Assembly (NCBI GenBank): GCA_002342985.1
Contig: DDRC01000062.1
Location: 807-24,511, forward strand
From: Flavobacteriales bacterium UBA2426
GTDB lineage: Bacteria > Bacteroidota > Bacteroidia > Flavobacteriales_F > PHOS-HE28
DNA: 23,705 nucleotides
Reading direction: 5' to 3'
In this document: positions 1 through 7,322 of the stretch, piece by piece
Position numbering within the stretch: position 1 is the first letter of the stretch
Layout: every line of letters starts with the position of its first letter
Translations under genes and position numbers: made by a program
Notes under the pieces: generated by a model
Told to the model about the DNA's origin: nothing
Databases searched by the model: none
Seen by the model: only the letters and a program-made list of their open reading frames with translations

Positions 1-267
1 CTCGTGGAGTGCATGCCCGAGGGCGGCGCCTTCCACCAGATCCGCGCGCAGCTCGCGGCGTGGGGGCACCCCATCAAGGGCGATGTGAAGTACGGCGCGC
101 GCCGAGCCGAGAAGGACCGGAGCATAGCGCTGCATGCCCGGACCCTGCGGTTCGTGCATCCGTTCACGGGCGAGGAGGTGCGCCTGGAGGCGCCACCGCC
201 GCAGGCGATGCCGTGGCCGGTGCTGGTGAAGCAGTCGGGAGCCCTCCCGTGGTCTCACGGAGGCTGA
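1..267 (+). CDS. RluA-family RNA pseudouridine synthase, C-terminal part (5' end outside window)
   Basis: The open frame runs in from the window edge and ends at TGA 265-267, giving 88 residues of the C-terminal part. It contains the late conserved motif of RluA-type synthases, a HQIR-x-QLA-x-x-GHPI-x-GD-x-KYG pattern at about residues 12-30 of the visible part, then the usual short beta-rich tail ending after a F-T-G-E-x-V-x-L-E-A-P-P-P segment. These enzymes isomerise uridine to pseudouridine in rRNA or tRNA in the cytoplasm. The catalytic aspartate region lies upstream and is not visible, so RluA, RluC, RluD or a Bacteroidota-specific paralogue cannot be told apart. The next gene starts 29 bases downstream on the same strand. 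Confidence 0.85.
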   Translation, partial: LVECMPEGGAFHQIRAQLAAWGHPIKGDVKYGARRAEKDRSIALHARTLRFVHPFTGEEVRLEAPPPQAMPWPVLVKQSGALPWSHGG

Positions 268-275
268 TACCTTGA
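268..275 (+). promoter_or_regulatory. Possible Bacteroidota -7 element upstream of the secreted hydrolase
   Basis: TACCTTGA matches 6 of 8 positions of the Bacteroidota -7 consensus TAnnTTTG. It lies directly after the stop of the preceding gene and 21 bases before ATG 297. No convincing -33 TTG is seen. The call rests mainly on similar elements at other starts in this window. Confidence 0.25.
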
Positions 276-296
276 GCGGCGCAAACCCCGCCGCCC

Positions 297-1712
297 ATGC
301 ACCGGTCCCTCCTCGGCCTGTCTTTCTCGATCGGCACCTTCATGCTGCAGGCCCAGACCCTCATCAGCGATTCGCTCCTGATCGCCTACACGCCGACGGA
401 GCTGGCTGCTGAGGGCATCCTGGGCGCCGACTACGCCATCGAGGCGCACCGGCTCATCTACCACACCGTCGATCCCTTCGGGCAGCCCACCATCGCGAGC
501 GGTGCGGTGGTGGTGCCGGTGGGGTCCGCTTGCCAGCATGCCATCGCCGCCTACCATCATGGCACCATACTCAACCGGGAGGATGTGCCTTCGCGCCTGA
601 GCTCCGAGATGGTGGTGGGCTACTACCTCGCGGCCGACGATTACGTGGCCGTGCTGCCCGATTACCTCGGACTCGGTGACGGCCCCGGCCCGCACCCCTA
701 CATCCACGCCGCATCGGAGGCCACCGCCAGCCGGGACATGCTGCGTGCCGCACGGGAATTCTGCGCTCAGCGCAGCGTGCAGCTCAACGGACAGGTCTTC
801 CTCACGGGCTATTCGCAGGGCGGCCATGCGTGCGCGGCCACCCATCGCCTGCTGCAGCAGGAGCATGCCGATGAGTTCGACGTGACGGCATCTGCCCCTT
901 GCAGCGGACCTTATGATGTGAGCGGTGTGCAGGCCCAAGTGATGGTCTCGCCGGATCCATACCCCGCCCCGTACTACCTGCCTTATGTGATCCTCTCGTA
1001 CCGCTACGTGTATCCGGGTCTCTTCGGCGAGGTGGATGAGATCTTCGAGGAGCCTTGGGCCACCTTGCTGCCACCGCTCTTCCAGGGCAGCAATGGATCA
1101 GGCGCCGTGGATGACATCATGCCCGCAGCGCCCAGCGAGATCATCATCGATTCGGTGCTGCAGGCCTTCATCGACGATCCGGACCATCCCTTCCGCCAGG
1201 CGCTGCGCGACAACGATGTCTACGACTGGGCGCCCGCCAGCCCCACGCGCTTCGTCTATTGCGAGGGCGATGACCATGTGTTCTTCGAGAACAGCCTGGT
1301 GGCCATCAGCGCCATGCAGGCCAATGGCGCCCAGCAGGTGCAGGGCCAGAGCGCGGGTGCAGCGCTCGATCACGGCGATTGCGCCTTCCCGGCGCTGCTG
1401 GGCGCGAAGGCCTTCCTCGACAGCCACCGTACGCCGTGCTCGGGCACCGGATTGGCGGAGGCGGCGGCAGGTCGGTGGAGGGTGGGCCCGAACCCTGCGC
1501 GTGAGCGGGTGCGCATCGAGCGCAGCGATGCGATGGGTGCTGCGGCATGGCGGATCATGGCCTTGGATGGACGCGCCATCATGGATGGAGCCCTGGGCGA
1601 CGGCATCGCTGAGGGATGGATCGATGTCTCGTCGCTGACGGCGGCGGTCATCGTGCTGGAGCTGGTGGATGAAGGCGGGCCAGGAGCCATGCTGGTGGCC
1701 CTTGAGCGCTGA
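297..1712 (+). CDS. Secreted alpha/beta hydrolase (lipase/esterase-like) with T9SS C-terminal sorting domain
   Basis: A 471-residue protein. Residues 1-20 form a signal peptide ending in LQAQ. The body is an alpha/beta hydrolase. The nucleophile elbow is G-Y-S-Q-G-G with Ser173, a likely acid is in E-G-D-D-H (Asp325 or Asp326), and the likely catalytic histidine is His359 in L-D-H-G-D. The overall pattern resembles secretory lipases/esterases or prolyl-oligopeptidase-like hydrolases; the substrate cannot be deduced. From about residue 393, W-R-V-G-P-N-P-A-R-E-R-V opens a type A T9SS sorting domain, so the protein should cross the outer membrane through the type IX system and be released or anchored at the surface. 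Its stop is two bases from the stop of the convergent priA gene, leaving no room for a separate terminator. Confidence 0.85.
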   Translation: MHRSLLGLSFSIGTFMLQAQTLISDSLLIAYTPTELAAEGILGADYAIEAHRLIYHTVDPFGQPTIASGAVVVPVGSACQHAIAAYHHGTILNREDVPSRLSSEMVVGYYLAADDYVAVLPDYLGLGDGPGPHPYIHAASEATASRDMLRAAREFCAQRSVQLNGQVFLTGYSQGGHACAATHRLLQQEHADEFDVTASAPCSGPYDVSGVQAQVMVSPDPYPAPYYLPYVILSYRYVYPGLFGEVDEIFEEPWATLLPPLFQGSNGSGAVDDIMPAAPSEIIIDSVLQAFIDDPDHPFRQALRDNDVYDWAPASPTRFVYCEGDDHVFFENSLVAISAMQANGAQQVQGQSAGAALDHGDCAFPALLGAKAFLDSHRTPCSGTGLAEAAAGRWRVGPNPARERVRIERSDAMGAAAWRIMALDGRAIMDGALGDGIAEGWIDVSSLTAAVIVLELVDEGGPGAMLVALER

Positions 1713-1714
1713 GC

Positions 1715-4165
1715 TCACATGGGGTCCACATCCACAACCAGTTGCACGGCCCTGTGCGCGGGCTGCGCGAACACGCGGTCGATGGCTTCGCGGACGAAGT
1801 CCTTTTCCTCGCGATGCGCGCTGCGGCGCAGTTTGATGAGCAGGTTGCGGATGTGACGGTCCTTCACGAAGGCCACACCGGGGATGTCAGGCCCCAGCAC
1901 GCGCTCATCGAGGCGCTCGCGAAGAAGCAGTGCGAGCGCTGCCGCGGTGGCAGCCACGCGCTCTTCGCTGCGGTGCCGCAGGCTAAGGGACATCAGGCGC
2001 ATGAAGGGGGGGTAGCCGTGCGCGCGGCGGTGTTCCAGCTCGCGGCTGAAGAAGCCTTCGACATCGTGGCGCGTTACGAGCTCGATCACAGGGTTGCGCG
2101 CTTCGTACGCCTGGATGATGACGTTCCCTGGCTTGTCCCTCCGGCCCGAGCGCCCTGCGACCTGGGCCATCAGCTGAAAGGCCCGCTCGTGCGCGCGGAA
2201 GTCGGGGAAGCGCAGCAGGCTGTCGGCGCTGAGGATGCCCACGGTGCTCACGTGGTCGAAGTCGAGGCCCTTGGTCACCATCTGCGTGCCCACCAGGATG
2301 TCGATGGCGCCCTGAGCGAAGCCGGTGAGGATGCGGTCGAGCGCCTGTCGGCCGCGCACGGTATCCTGATCCATGCGGGCGATCCGCGCCTCGGGGAAGA
2401 GCTCGGCGAGCTCCTCCTCGATCTTCTCCGTGCCGAATCCGATCATGCGCAGGCGGTTGCTGCCGCACTGCCCGCATTGCACCGGTGGCGGGTAGTTCCT
2501 TCCGCAGTAATGGCAGCGCAGCTGGTGCTGCTTCTTGTGGTAGGTGAGGCTCACGTCGCAGTGATCGCAGTAGGGCACCCAAGCGCAGCTTTCGCATTGC
2601 CATACCGGCACGTAGCCGCGCCGGTTCTGGAAGAGGATGGCCTGCTCGCGGCGGCCCAGGGCGGAGGACACCGCATCGATCAGCGCCTGGCTGAAGTGCC
2701 CGTGCATCTGCTTCCGGCGCGCGGCATCGCGCAGGTCCACGATGGTGATCGCAGGCATGGCCACATCACCGAACCGCGTGAGGAGTTCGGCAAACCCGTA
2801 CTTGCCGGAGCGCGCATTCTGCATGCTCTCAAGGCTGGGGGTGGCGCTGCCGAGCAGCGTTTTCGCACCATGGAGGCCGGCCAGGACGATGGCCATGTCC
2901 CGCGCATGATAACGGGGCGCCGGCTCGTGCTGCTTGTAGCTGGGGTCGTGCTCTTCATCCACCACCACCAGGCGCAGGTCGCGGTAGGGGAGGAAGAGCG
3001 CAGAGCGCGCCCCCACGATGATCGGCGGCGCCTCCTTGCGCTGCGCCATACGGATCCAGAGGTCAGCGCGCTCATGCGGCGCCATGCGCGAATGGTATAC
3101 GGCGATTCGCTCGCCGAAGCGCGCGCGCAGCCGCTCGATGATCTGCGCGGTGAGGGCGATCTCCGGCAGCAGGTAAAGCACCTGCCCGCCGTCGCGCACC
3201 GCCTCGTCGATCAGGGTGGTGTAGAGCTCGGTCTTGCCCGATGAGGTGACGCCGCGCAGCAGGGCCACATCCTTTTCGCGGAGTGCGGCCTGCACGGCCT
3301 CCAGGGCCTTCCTCTGCGCGGAGGAGAGCAGAGGACCGGGCCGGTTGGCGGCCTCGGGCGAGGGCATGCCGGCTTCGCGCGCATACAGCTCGAAAAGCCC
3401 CTTCTCCACCAACGGCTTCAGGGCCGCTGCGGAGGAGCCGCTCAAGTGGAGCAGCTTATCGCGCGGCACCTCCACGGGGGCATCGCTCATGCAGCGGCTC
3501 AGCTCTACATAGCGCATGAGCAGGGCCAGCTGCTTCGGGGCCTTTTTCTCCAGCCGGTCGAACCACCCGTGGAGGGCCTCCTCGCTGCGGGCATCCGGGG
3601 CCAGCCGCACGTAGGCCACCGTTCTGGGCTTCCAGGCGTCGGGCATCGCCTCCTCTACGATCACCACGCCCTCGTCCAGCAGGCGCTTGATGGCGGGCAT
3701 GGGGTCCTTGAGGCCGAGCAGCTCCCCGGCCTCGCGCATGCTGAGCGCCTCGCGCTGCACCAGCGCATCGATGAGCAGGGCCGCGCGGTCGGTGCGCTTC
3801 GGCGCCTCGAGCACGAAGGGGTTCACGGTGATGCGCGTCTCGCTGCTGAGCGCGAACTGGCCGGGCAGCGCGGCGATCATCACCTCGCCGAGCGTGCAGA
3901 GGTAATGGTCGGCGATGCGCTCCCAGAGGCGCAGTTGGTGCTCGGTGACGATGGGGGCCTGGTCGATCACCGAGATGATCTCGCGCGGGGCCACGCCGGT
4001 CGGTGCTTCCGCGCCCAAGGAGCGCACGATTCCGCCATAGAGCTTGCCGCCTCGCCCGAAGGGCACCGCCACGCGCATGCCGACCTGCAGCGCGGCTGCG
4101 CCCTCCGGTATCCGGAAGGTGAAGCGGCCCGGTACGGCGAGGGGTAGGATGACATCCGCGAGCAT
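1715..4165 (-). CDS. priA: Primosomal protein N', replication restart helicase PriA
   Basis: An 816-residue superfamily 2 DNA helicase that rebuilds the replisome at stalled forks. Seen in order: the N-terminal 3'-binding domain; a winged-helix region; Walker A G-V-T-S-S-G-K-T (about residues 305-312); the D-E-E-H box (403-406) followed by the PriA-typical S-Y-K-Q motif; the G-S-A-T motif; eight zinc-binding cysteines in four C-x-x-C pairs (about 524-567); and late helicase motifs with V-A-G-R-S-G-R. The length is normal for the family. An in-frame ATG at 4201 would add 12 residues, but the family start M-L-A-D-V-I-L-P and a -7-like element at 4176-4183, between the two starts, favour 4165. 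The gene is divergent from a small ORF at 4267 and convergent with the secreted hydrolase. Confidence 0.96.
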   Translation of the reverse strand: MLADVILPLAVPGRFTFRIPEGAAALQVGMRVAVPFGRGGKLYGGIVRSLGAEAPTGVAPREIISVIDQAPIVTEHQLRLWERIADHYLCTLGEVMIAALPGQFALSSETRITVNPFVLEAPKRTDRAALLIDALVQREALSMREAGELLGLKDPMPAIKRLLDEGVVIVEEAMPDAWKPRTVAYVRLAPDARSEEALHGWFDRLEKKAPKQLALLMRYVELSRCMSDAPVEVPRDKLLHLSGSSAAALKPLVEKGLFELYAREAGMPSPEAANRPGPLLSSAQRKALEAVQAALREKDVALLRGVTSSGKTELYTTLIDEAVRDGGQVLYLLPEIALTAQIIERLRARFGERIAVYHSRMAPHERADLWIRMAQRKEAPPIIVGARSALFLPYRDLRLVVVDEEHDPSYKQHEPAPRYHARDMAIVLAGLHGAKTLLGSATPSLESMQNARSGKYGFAELLTRFGDVAMPAITIVDLRDAARRKQMHGHFSQALIDAVSSALGRREQAILFQNRRGYVPVWQCESCAWVPYCDHCDVSLTYHKKQHQLRCHYCGRNYPPPVQCGQCGSNRLRMIGFGTEKIEEELAELFPEARIARMDQDTVRGRQALDRILTGFAQGAIDILVGTQMVTKGLDFDHVSTVGILSADSLLRFPDFRAHERAFQLMAQVAGRSGRRDKPGNVIIQAYEARNPVIELVTRHDVEGFFSRELEHRRAHGYPPFMRLMSLSLRHRSEERVAATAAALALLLRERLDERVLGPDIPGVAFVKDRHIRNLLIKLRRSAHREEKDFVREAIDRVFAQPAHRAVQLVVDVDPM

Positions 4166-4175
4166 GGCGTACCGG

Positions 4176-4183
4176 CAAAGGTG
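4176..4183 (-). promoter_or_regulatory. Possible -7 element of priA
   Basis: On the minus strand this reads CACCTTTG, 7 of 8 to TAnnTTTG, ending 10 bases before ATG 4165. A TTG lies 25 bases further upstream (4211-4209), slightly outside the usual 17-23 spacing. Its position inside the longer reading frame argues for the shorter start of priA. Confidence 0.35.
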
Positions 4184-4266
4184 CGCACGGCGCCGCGTCA
4201 TGGAAGTGCAAGCGTGCGCAGGCCAAGCCGGTCGCCGGACAACAATCCGGGCCGCTCGGTTGTCTG

Positions 4267-4425
4267 ATGTTCATGGCACGCAAGAAGAGTGACAACGACC
4301 GGAAGCCGACCCGAGCGGAAGGCGATGCCTATGACCTCTCCACGCCGCTGTGGAGCCGCTACTACCAGGCCATGCGCAAGCGGATCAAATTCCCCCGCTA
4401 TTACAAGAAGGCGTTGAACTGGTAG
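4267..4425 (+). CDS. Small basic protein of unknown function (52 residues)
   Basis: A short open frame from ATG 4267 (alternative ATG 4273) to TAG 4423-4425. The product is rich in Lys and Arg (M-A-R-K-K-S-D-N start). Its C-terminal half, L-W-S-R-Y-Y-Q-A-M-R-K-R-I then K-F-P-R-Y-Y-K-K-A-L-N-W, is aromatic and basic with a repeated R-Y-Y pattern. No signal peptide or membrane segment is seen. I do not recognise the family. The strong basic charge would fit nucleic-acid or ribosome contact, but that is a guess. It sits in the gap between divergent priA and the downstream transporter, and a GC hairpin starts at its stop codon. Codon choice is G/C-ending like the neighbours, which supports real coding. 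Confidence 0.6.
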   Translation: MFMARKKSDNDRKPTRAEGDAYDLSTPLWSRYYQAMRKRIKFPRYYKKALNW

Positions 4426-4443
4426 CCGGCATGCACAGCCGGC
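4425..4443 (+). terminator. GC hairpin at the end of the small ORF
   Basis: GCCGGC, a 7-base loop, then GCCGGC again; the arm is self-complementary, so the two copies pair. Only a weak T-containing tail (TGTTGGT) follows. It may be a weak or Rho-assisted terminator, or simply a stable hairpin between the small ORF and the transporter. Confidence 0.3.
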
Positions 4444-4491
4444 TGTTGGTGCCGGCGATACGGCGCATGGGCTGAGGTGCGAGGCGGCTTC

Positions 4492-4499
4492 TAGCTTCA
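4492..4499 (+). promoter_or_regulatory. Possible -7 element of the MFS transporter gene
   Basis: TAGCTTCA, 6 of 8 to TAnnTTTG, ending 7 bases before ATG 4507. If used, the transcript would start very near the start codon. No -33 element is seen at the expected spacing. Confidence 0.3.
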
Positions 4500-4506
4500 C
4501 CGCCCC

Positions 4507-5820
4507 ATGAGCGGCAGCAGAGGCACCAGCATGGCCATCCTCATCCTCGGGGGGCTGTTCTTCCTGTTCGGTTTCGTCACGTGGCTCAACGGCCCGCTGA
4601 TTCCGTTCATGCGCATCGCCTGCGAGCTCACCGATTTCGAGGCCTCGATCGTGGTGCCCTTCGCGTTCTACGCCTCCTACTTCGTGATGGCGCTTCCCGC
4701 ATCGATGGTCCTTCGCCGCACGGGCATGAAGAACGGGATGGCCTTGGGCCTGGCCGTGATGGCGCTCGGTGCCTTCATTTTCATCCCGGCGGCGCGCATG
4801 CGTTCGGCGGGCGTCTTCCTCACCGGCTTCTTCACCATCGGGGCGGGCCTTGCCCTGCTGCAGACCGCCAGCAATCCATACGTCACGGTAGTGGGCCCCA
4901 TCGCCAGCGCGGCCCGGCGCATCAGCATCATGGGCATCTGCAACAAGGTGGGCGGCATCATCGCTCCCTTCATCCTCGGCAGCCTCATCCTGGTGGATGC
5001 GGACCGGCTCAAGTCCGACCTCGCCACGCTGGAAGGCCCGGCCCGCGACGCCCTGCTCGATGAGCGGGCCGGCCTGGTGGTCATGCCCTATTCCGTCCTC
5101 GGCATCGGCCTGCTCCTGGCCGCAGCGCTCATCCGGCTCTCTCCGCTGCCGCCGCTGGAAGAGGAGAAGGGGGGGGCAGGCGGGTCGGTCCTGCGGCATC
5201 CGCAGCTGCTGTTGGGGGTATTGGCGCTGTTCCTATATGTCTGGGCCGAGGTGCTGGCCGGCGACAGCATCGCGGTCTACGCCGAGCGGCTGGGCACCCC
5301 GCTCGATGTGGCCAAGACGCTTACCAGTGCCACGCTTGCGGCCATGCTCATCGGCTATGTGATCGGCATCGCGCTCATGCCGCGCATCATCGGGCAGCGC
5401 ACCGCCCTGGCGGCATCGGCCGTGGTCGCCCTCGCCTGCGTGGCGGGCATTCTGGCGGTGGACCCAGCGCAGATGGCCCTGTTCCCGCTGGTCGACCTTG
5501 GAGCGTTGGAGGTGCGCATGGCGCTGCTGCCCGTATCGGTGATCATGGTGGCGCTGCTGGGGCTCGGCAATGCCTTGATGTGGCCCGCCATATGGCCCTT
5601 GGCCGTCGATGGGGTTGGGGCCTCCCTCAAGGTGGGTTCCGCCTTGCTCATCATGGCGATTCTGGGTGGGGCGCTCGCCCTTCCGGTCTGGACCGCCATG
5701 GCGGGCGACGCATCGGTGGCCGGAGCGCAAGCGGCTTACTGGCCCCTGGCCATCTTCTACCTCTACATCCTATGGTACGCGCTGTACGGCTCACGGTGGC
5801 GCACCTGGGGCGCCCGCTAG
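4507..5820 (+). CDS. MFS sugar transporter, FucP/GluP family
   Basis: A 437-residue inner-membrane protein with about twelve hydrophobic segments. The N-terminal stretch F-F-L-F-G-F-V-T-W-L-N-G-P-L-I-P is the FucP/GluP family signature. It is followed by a Y-F-V-M-A-L-P-A segment, a short basic loop (R-R-T-G-M-K-N-G) between TM2 and TM3, and L-Q-T-A-S-N-P-Y-V (about residues 119-127), all typical of fucose/glucose/galactose:proton symporters. It should import a monosaccharide by proton symport. The exact sugar cannot be read. No catabolic or glycoside hydrolase gene lies beside it, so its pathway is not indicated by context. The start ATG 4507 puts the signature where the family has it. Confidence 0.9.
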   Translation: MSGSRGTSMAILILGGLFFLFGFVTWLNGPLIPFMRIACELTDFEASIVVPFAFYASYFVMALPASMVLRRTGMKNGMALGLAVMALGAFIFIPAARMRSAGVFLTGFFTIGAGLALLQTASNPYVTVVGPIASAARRISIMGICNKVGGIIAPFILGSLILVDADRLKSDLATLEGPARDALLDERAGLVVMPYSVLGIGLLLAAALIRLSPLPPLEEEKGGAGGSVLRHPQLLLGVLALFLYVWAEVLAGDSIAVYAERLGTPLDVAKTLTSATLAAMLIGYVIGIALMPRIIGQRTALAASAVVALACVAGILAVDPAQMALFPLVDLGALEVRMALLPVSVIMVALLGLGNALMWPAIWPLAVDGVGASLKVGSALLIMAILGGALALPVWTAMAGDASVAGAQAAYWPLAIFYLYILWYALYGSRWRTWGAR

Positions 5821-5876
5821 CCCATCCGTGTTGAAAACTGGGCCGGCGCAGGGCGGGGGAGGCAAGGCCCTCCGTC

Positions 5877-5884
5877 TACCTTCG
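5877..5884 (+). promoter_or_regulatory. Possible -7 element of the lipoprotein/secreted protein pair
   Basis: TACCTTCG, 6 of 8 to TAnnTTTG. It directly abuts an in-frame ATG at 5885. If transcription starts downstream of this box, the 5885 ATG would not be transcribed usefully, which favours ATG 5915 as the real start, with a leader of about 25 bases. Confidence 0.35.
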
Positions 5885-5914
5885 ATGCCGCAACTCTCAC
5901 GACCCCAGTCCAGC

Positions 5915-6817
5915 ATGGCACGTCAACGCACTGTTCTCCTCGCCCCGGGACTGGCCTTCATGATGCTCCTTGCCGCATGCGGCGGCGGCGGCACGGAGGC
6001 CGATACCCAGAGCACTGATTCCCTTGGCACGCAACAGGCTCCGAAGGAGTCGGAGGTCATCGGCATCGGTGGCCGCTACTTCAGCGTTCCCTCGCCCGTG
6101 CAGACCGCCCTGGCCATCCGCCAGGCCGGCCTGAAGTACCAGAAGCAACTGGCGGCCCCGCTGGAGAAGGCGGATGCCGTGACGGCCCGCATGGCGCAGG
6201 CCACGCTCTTGGGCGTTTACGGCGCGGACCTCTCCTACGCCACTATCCACCGCGATGGGCAGCGCTCGCTGGCCACGTTGCAGGCCATCGAGAAGCTGGG
6301 CGGCAAGCTGGAGCTCGGCAATGCCTTCGACAAGGCCCTCGTGGAACGCTTCAAGGCCAATATGGGCAGCGAGGACAGCCTGCTGCGCTTCAGCGGCGTG
6401 GCGTTCCGGGCAGCAGACCAATACCTCAAGGCGAACGAGGCGCACGATGTGAGCGCCTGGGTGCTCACCGGCGGATGGATCGAATCCATGCACTTGACGC
6501 TCTCGGACCCGGCAGCCATCGGCAACCAGGTGCTGATGACCCGCATGGCGGAGCAGAAGGGCACCCTTGAAGGGATCGTGGCCCTGGTGGAGGGCACGAA
6601 CACGGAAGGCCAGGCCGACGCCCTGTTGGCCGCATTGAAGGACCTGCGCGGCGCCATGGAGGGCGTCAAGGTGGAGTACATCTTCGAGCCGCCCGTGACG
6701 GACGCATCGAACAAGACCACCTTCATCAACAGCAAGACCGCCGTTGAGGTGACCGCGGAGCAGGCCGCTGCCATCGCCGCCAAGGTCACCGCCATCCGCA
6801 ACATGATCCTCGCCTGA
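5915..6817 (+). CDS. Lipoprotein of unknown function (300 residues)
   Basis: Start 5915 gives a lipoprotein signal peptide: M-A-R-Q-R, a hydrophobic core, then the lipobox L-A-A-C with acylated Cys22, followed by a flexible G/T/S-rich linker. The frame is open further upstream (an ATG at 5885 and earlier codons), but those would bury the signal peptide. The mature part, from about residue 50, is predicted mainly alpha-helical with many Ala, Leu and Lys. I do not recognise a catalytic motif. Lipoproteins of Bacteroidota lacking a strong surface-export signal commonly stay periplasmic; whether this one is surface exposed cannot be told. Only two bases separate it from the next gene, so the two are almost certainly co-transcribed. 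Confidence 0.8.
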   Translation: MARQRTVLLAPGLAFMMLLAACGGGGTEADTQSTDSLGTQQAPKESEVIGIGGRYFSVPSPVQTALAIRQAGLKYQKQLAAPLEKADAVTARMAQATLLGVYGADLSYATIHRDGQRSLATLQAIEKLGGKLELGNAFDKALVERFKANMGSEDSLLRFSGVAFRAADQYLKANEAHDVSAWVLTGGWIESMHLTLSDPAAIGNQVLMTRMAEQKGTLEGIVALVEGTNTEGQADALLAALKDLRGAMEGVKVEYIFEPPVTDASNKTTFINSKTAVEVTAEQAAAIAAKVTAIRNMILA

Positions 6818-6819
6818 CC

Positions 6820-7236
6820 ATGAACAGGACATTGATCGCCCTCTCGTTCCTGGCCTTCGGCGCCGCTGCGCAGGCCCAGACCCTCTGCCAGCCCATCGCC
6901 TCGCGCTGCGAGGCGCACATCACGACGAACTACATCCCCGATGGCCAGTTCTATCGGGCACTCCTCCAAGGCGATGAAGTGGCCGAGTTCCAGCTCACGC
7001 TCTTCGGCGGCACCACCTACCGGGTGGCGGCCTGCAGCGGCGAGTCGGATGGCATCCTGCTCTTCAGCGTGTACGACCAGAAGCGCAACCTGCTGTTCAC
7101 CAACAAGGACCACTTCAACGCGCCGTTCTGGGACCTGTCCATCGCCAGCACCCTGGATGTGATCGTGGAGGCCCACCTCGACCCCAGCAAGGCTGCCAGC
7201 GGCTGTGCAGTGATGCTGATCGGCTTCAAGAAGTAG
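6820..7236 (+). CDS. Small secreted protein of unknown function (138 residues)
   Basis: Residues 1-20 are a signal peptide ending A-Q-A-Q, giving a mature chain of about 118 residues with four cysteines (near residues 23, 30, 73 and 129) that could form disulfides. The remainder is beta-rich (alternating hydrophobic strands such as Y-R-V-A-A-C and L-D-V-I-V-E-A), suggesting a small beta-sandwich. There is no T9SS sorting tail, so it should be periplasmic or outer-membrane associated. It follows the lipoprotein by two bases and is followed by a strong terminator, so the pair form a two-gene operon. The shared operon suggests they act together, but no function can be named. Confidence 0.8.
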   Translation: MNRTLIALSFLAFGAAAQAQTLCQPIASRCEAHITTNYIPDGQFYRALLQGDEVAEFQLTLFGGTTYRVAACSGESDGILLFSVYDQKRNLLFTNKDHFNAPFWDLSIASTLDVIVEAHLDPSKAASGCAVMLIGFKK

Positions 7237-7255
7237 CGCGTTCCGGAACCTTTGG

Positions 7256-7287
7256 GCGCCCCTCCCGTTAAGAGGGGCGCTCTTTTT
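7256..7287 (+). terminator. Intrinsic terminator after the lipoprotein operon
   Basis: A perfect 9-bp stem (GCGCCCCTC at 7256-7264, GAGGGGCGC at 7272-7280), loop CCGTTAA, then TCTTTTT. This is the clearest Rho-independent terminator in the window. Confidence 0.9.
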
Positions 7288-7289
7288 CA

Positions 7290-7307
7290 GGCCCCATCAG
7301 CGGGGCC
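7290..7307 (+). promoter_or_regulatory. GC hairpin in the leader of the ABC transporter gene
   Basis: GGCCCC, loop ATCAGC, GGGGCC: a perfect 6-bp GC stem that ends 15 bases before ATG 7323 and only a few bases after the terminator T-run. It could be part of a tandem terminator or a leader structure affecting translation start. Confidence 0.35.
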
Positions 7308-7322
7308 GAGGGGGCGGTGCGC

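Noticed and set aside
1742..3244. A 500-residue plus-strand frame across priA
   Set aside because: It is the antisense shadow of priA in GC-rich DNA. The composition (Ala/His/Val/Glu-rich with no motifs) is typical of such shadows, and priA is certain.
5609..5914. An N-terminal extension of the lipoprotein frame overlapping the transporter gene
   Set aside because: It would place the lipobox about 120 residues from the N-terminus and overlap the transporter. ATG 5915 gives a proper lipoprotein signal.
346..6885. A 16-base identity between 346-361 and about 6870-6885
   Set aside because: Both are the A-Q-A-Q-T type signal peptidase region of secreted proteins; convergent codon use explains it better than a repeat.
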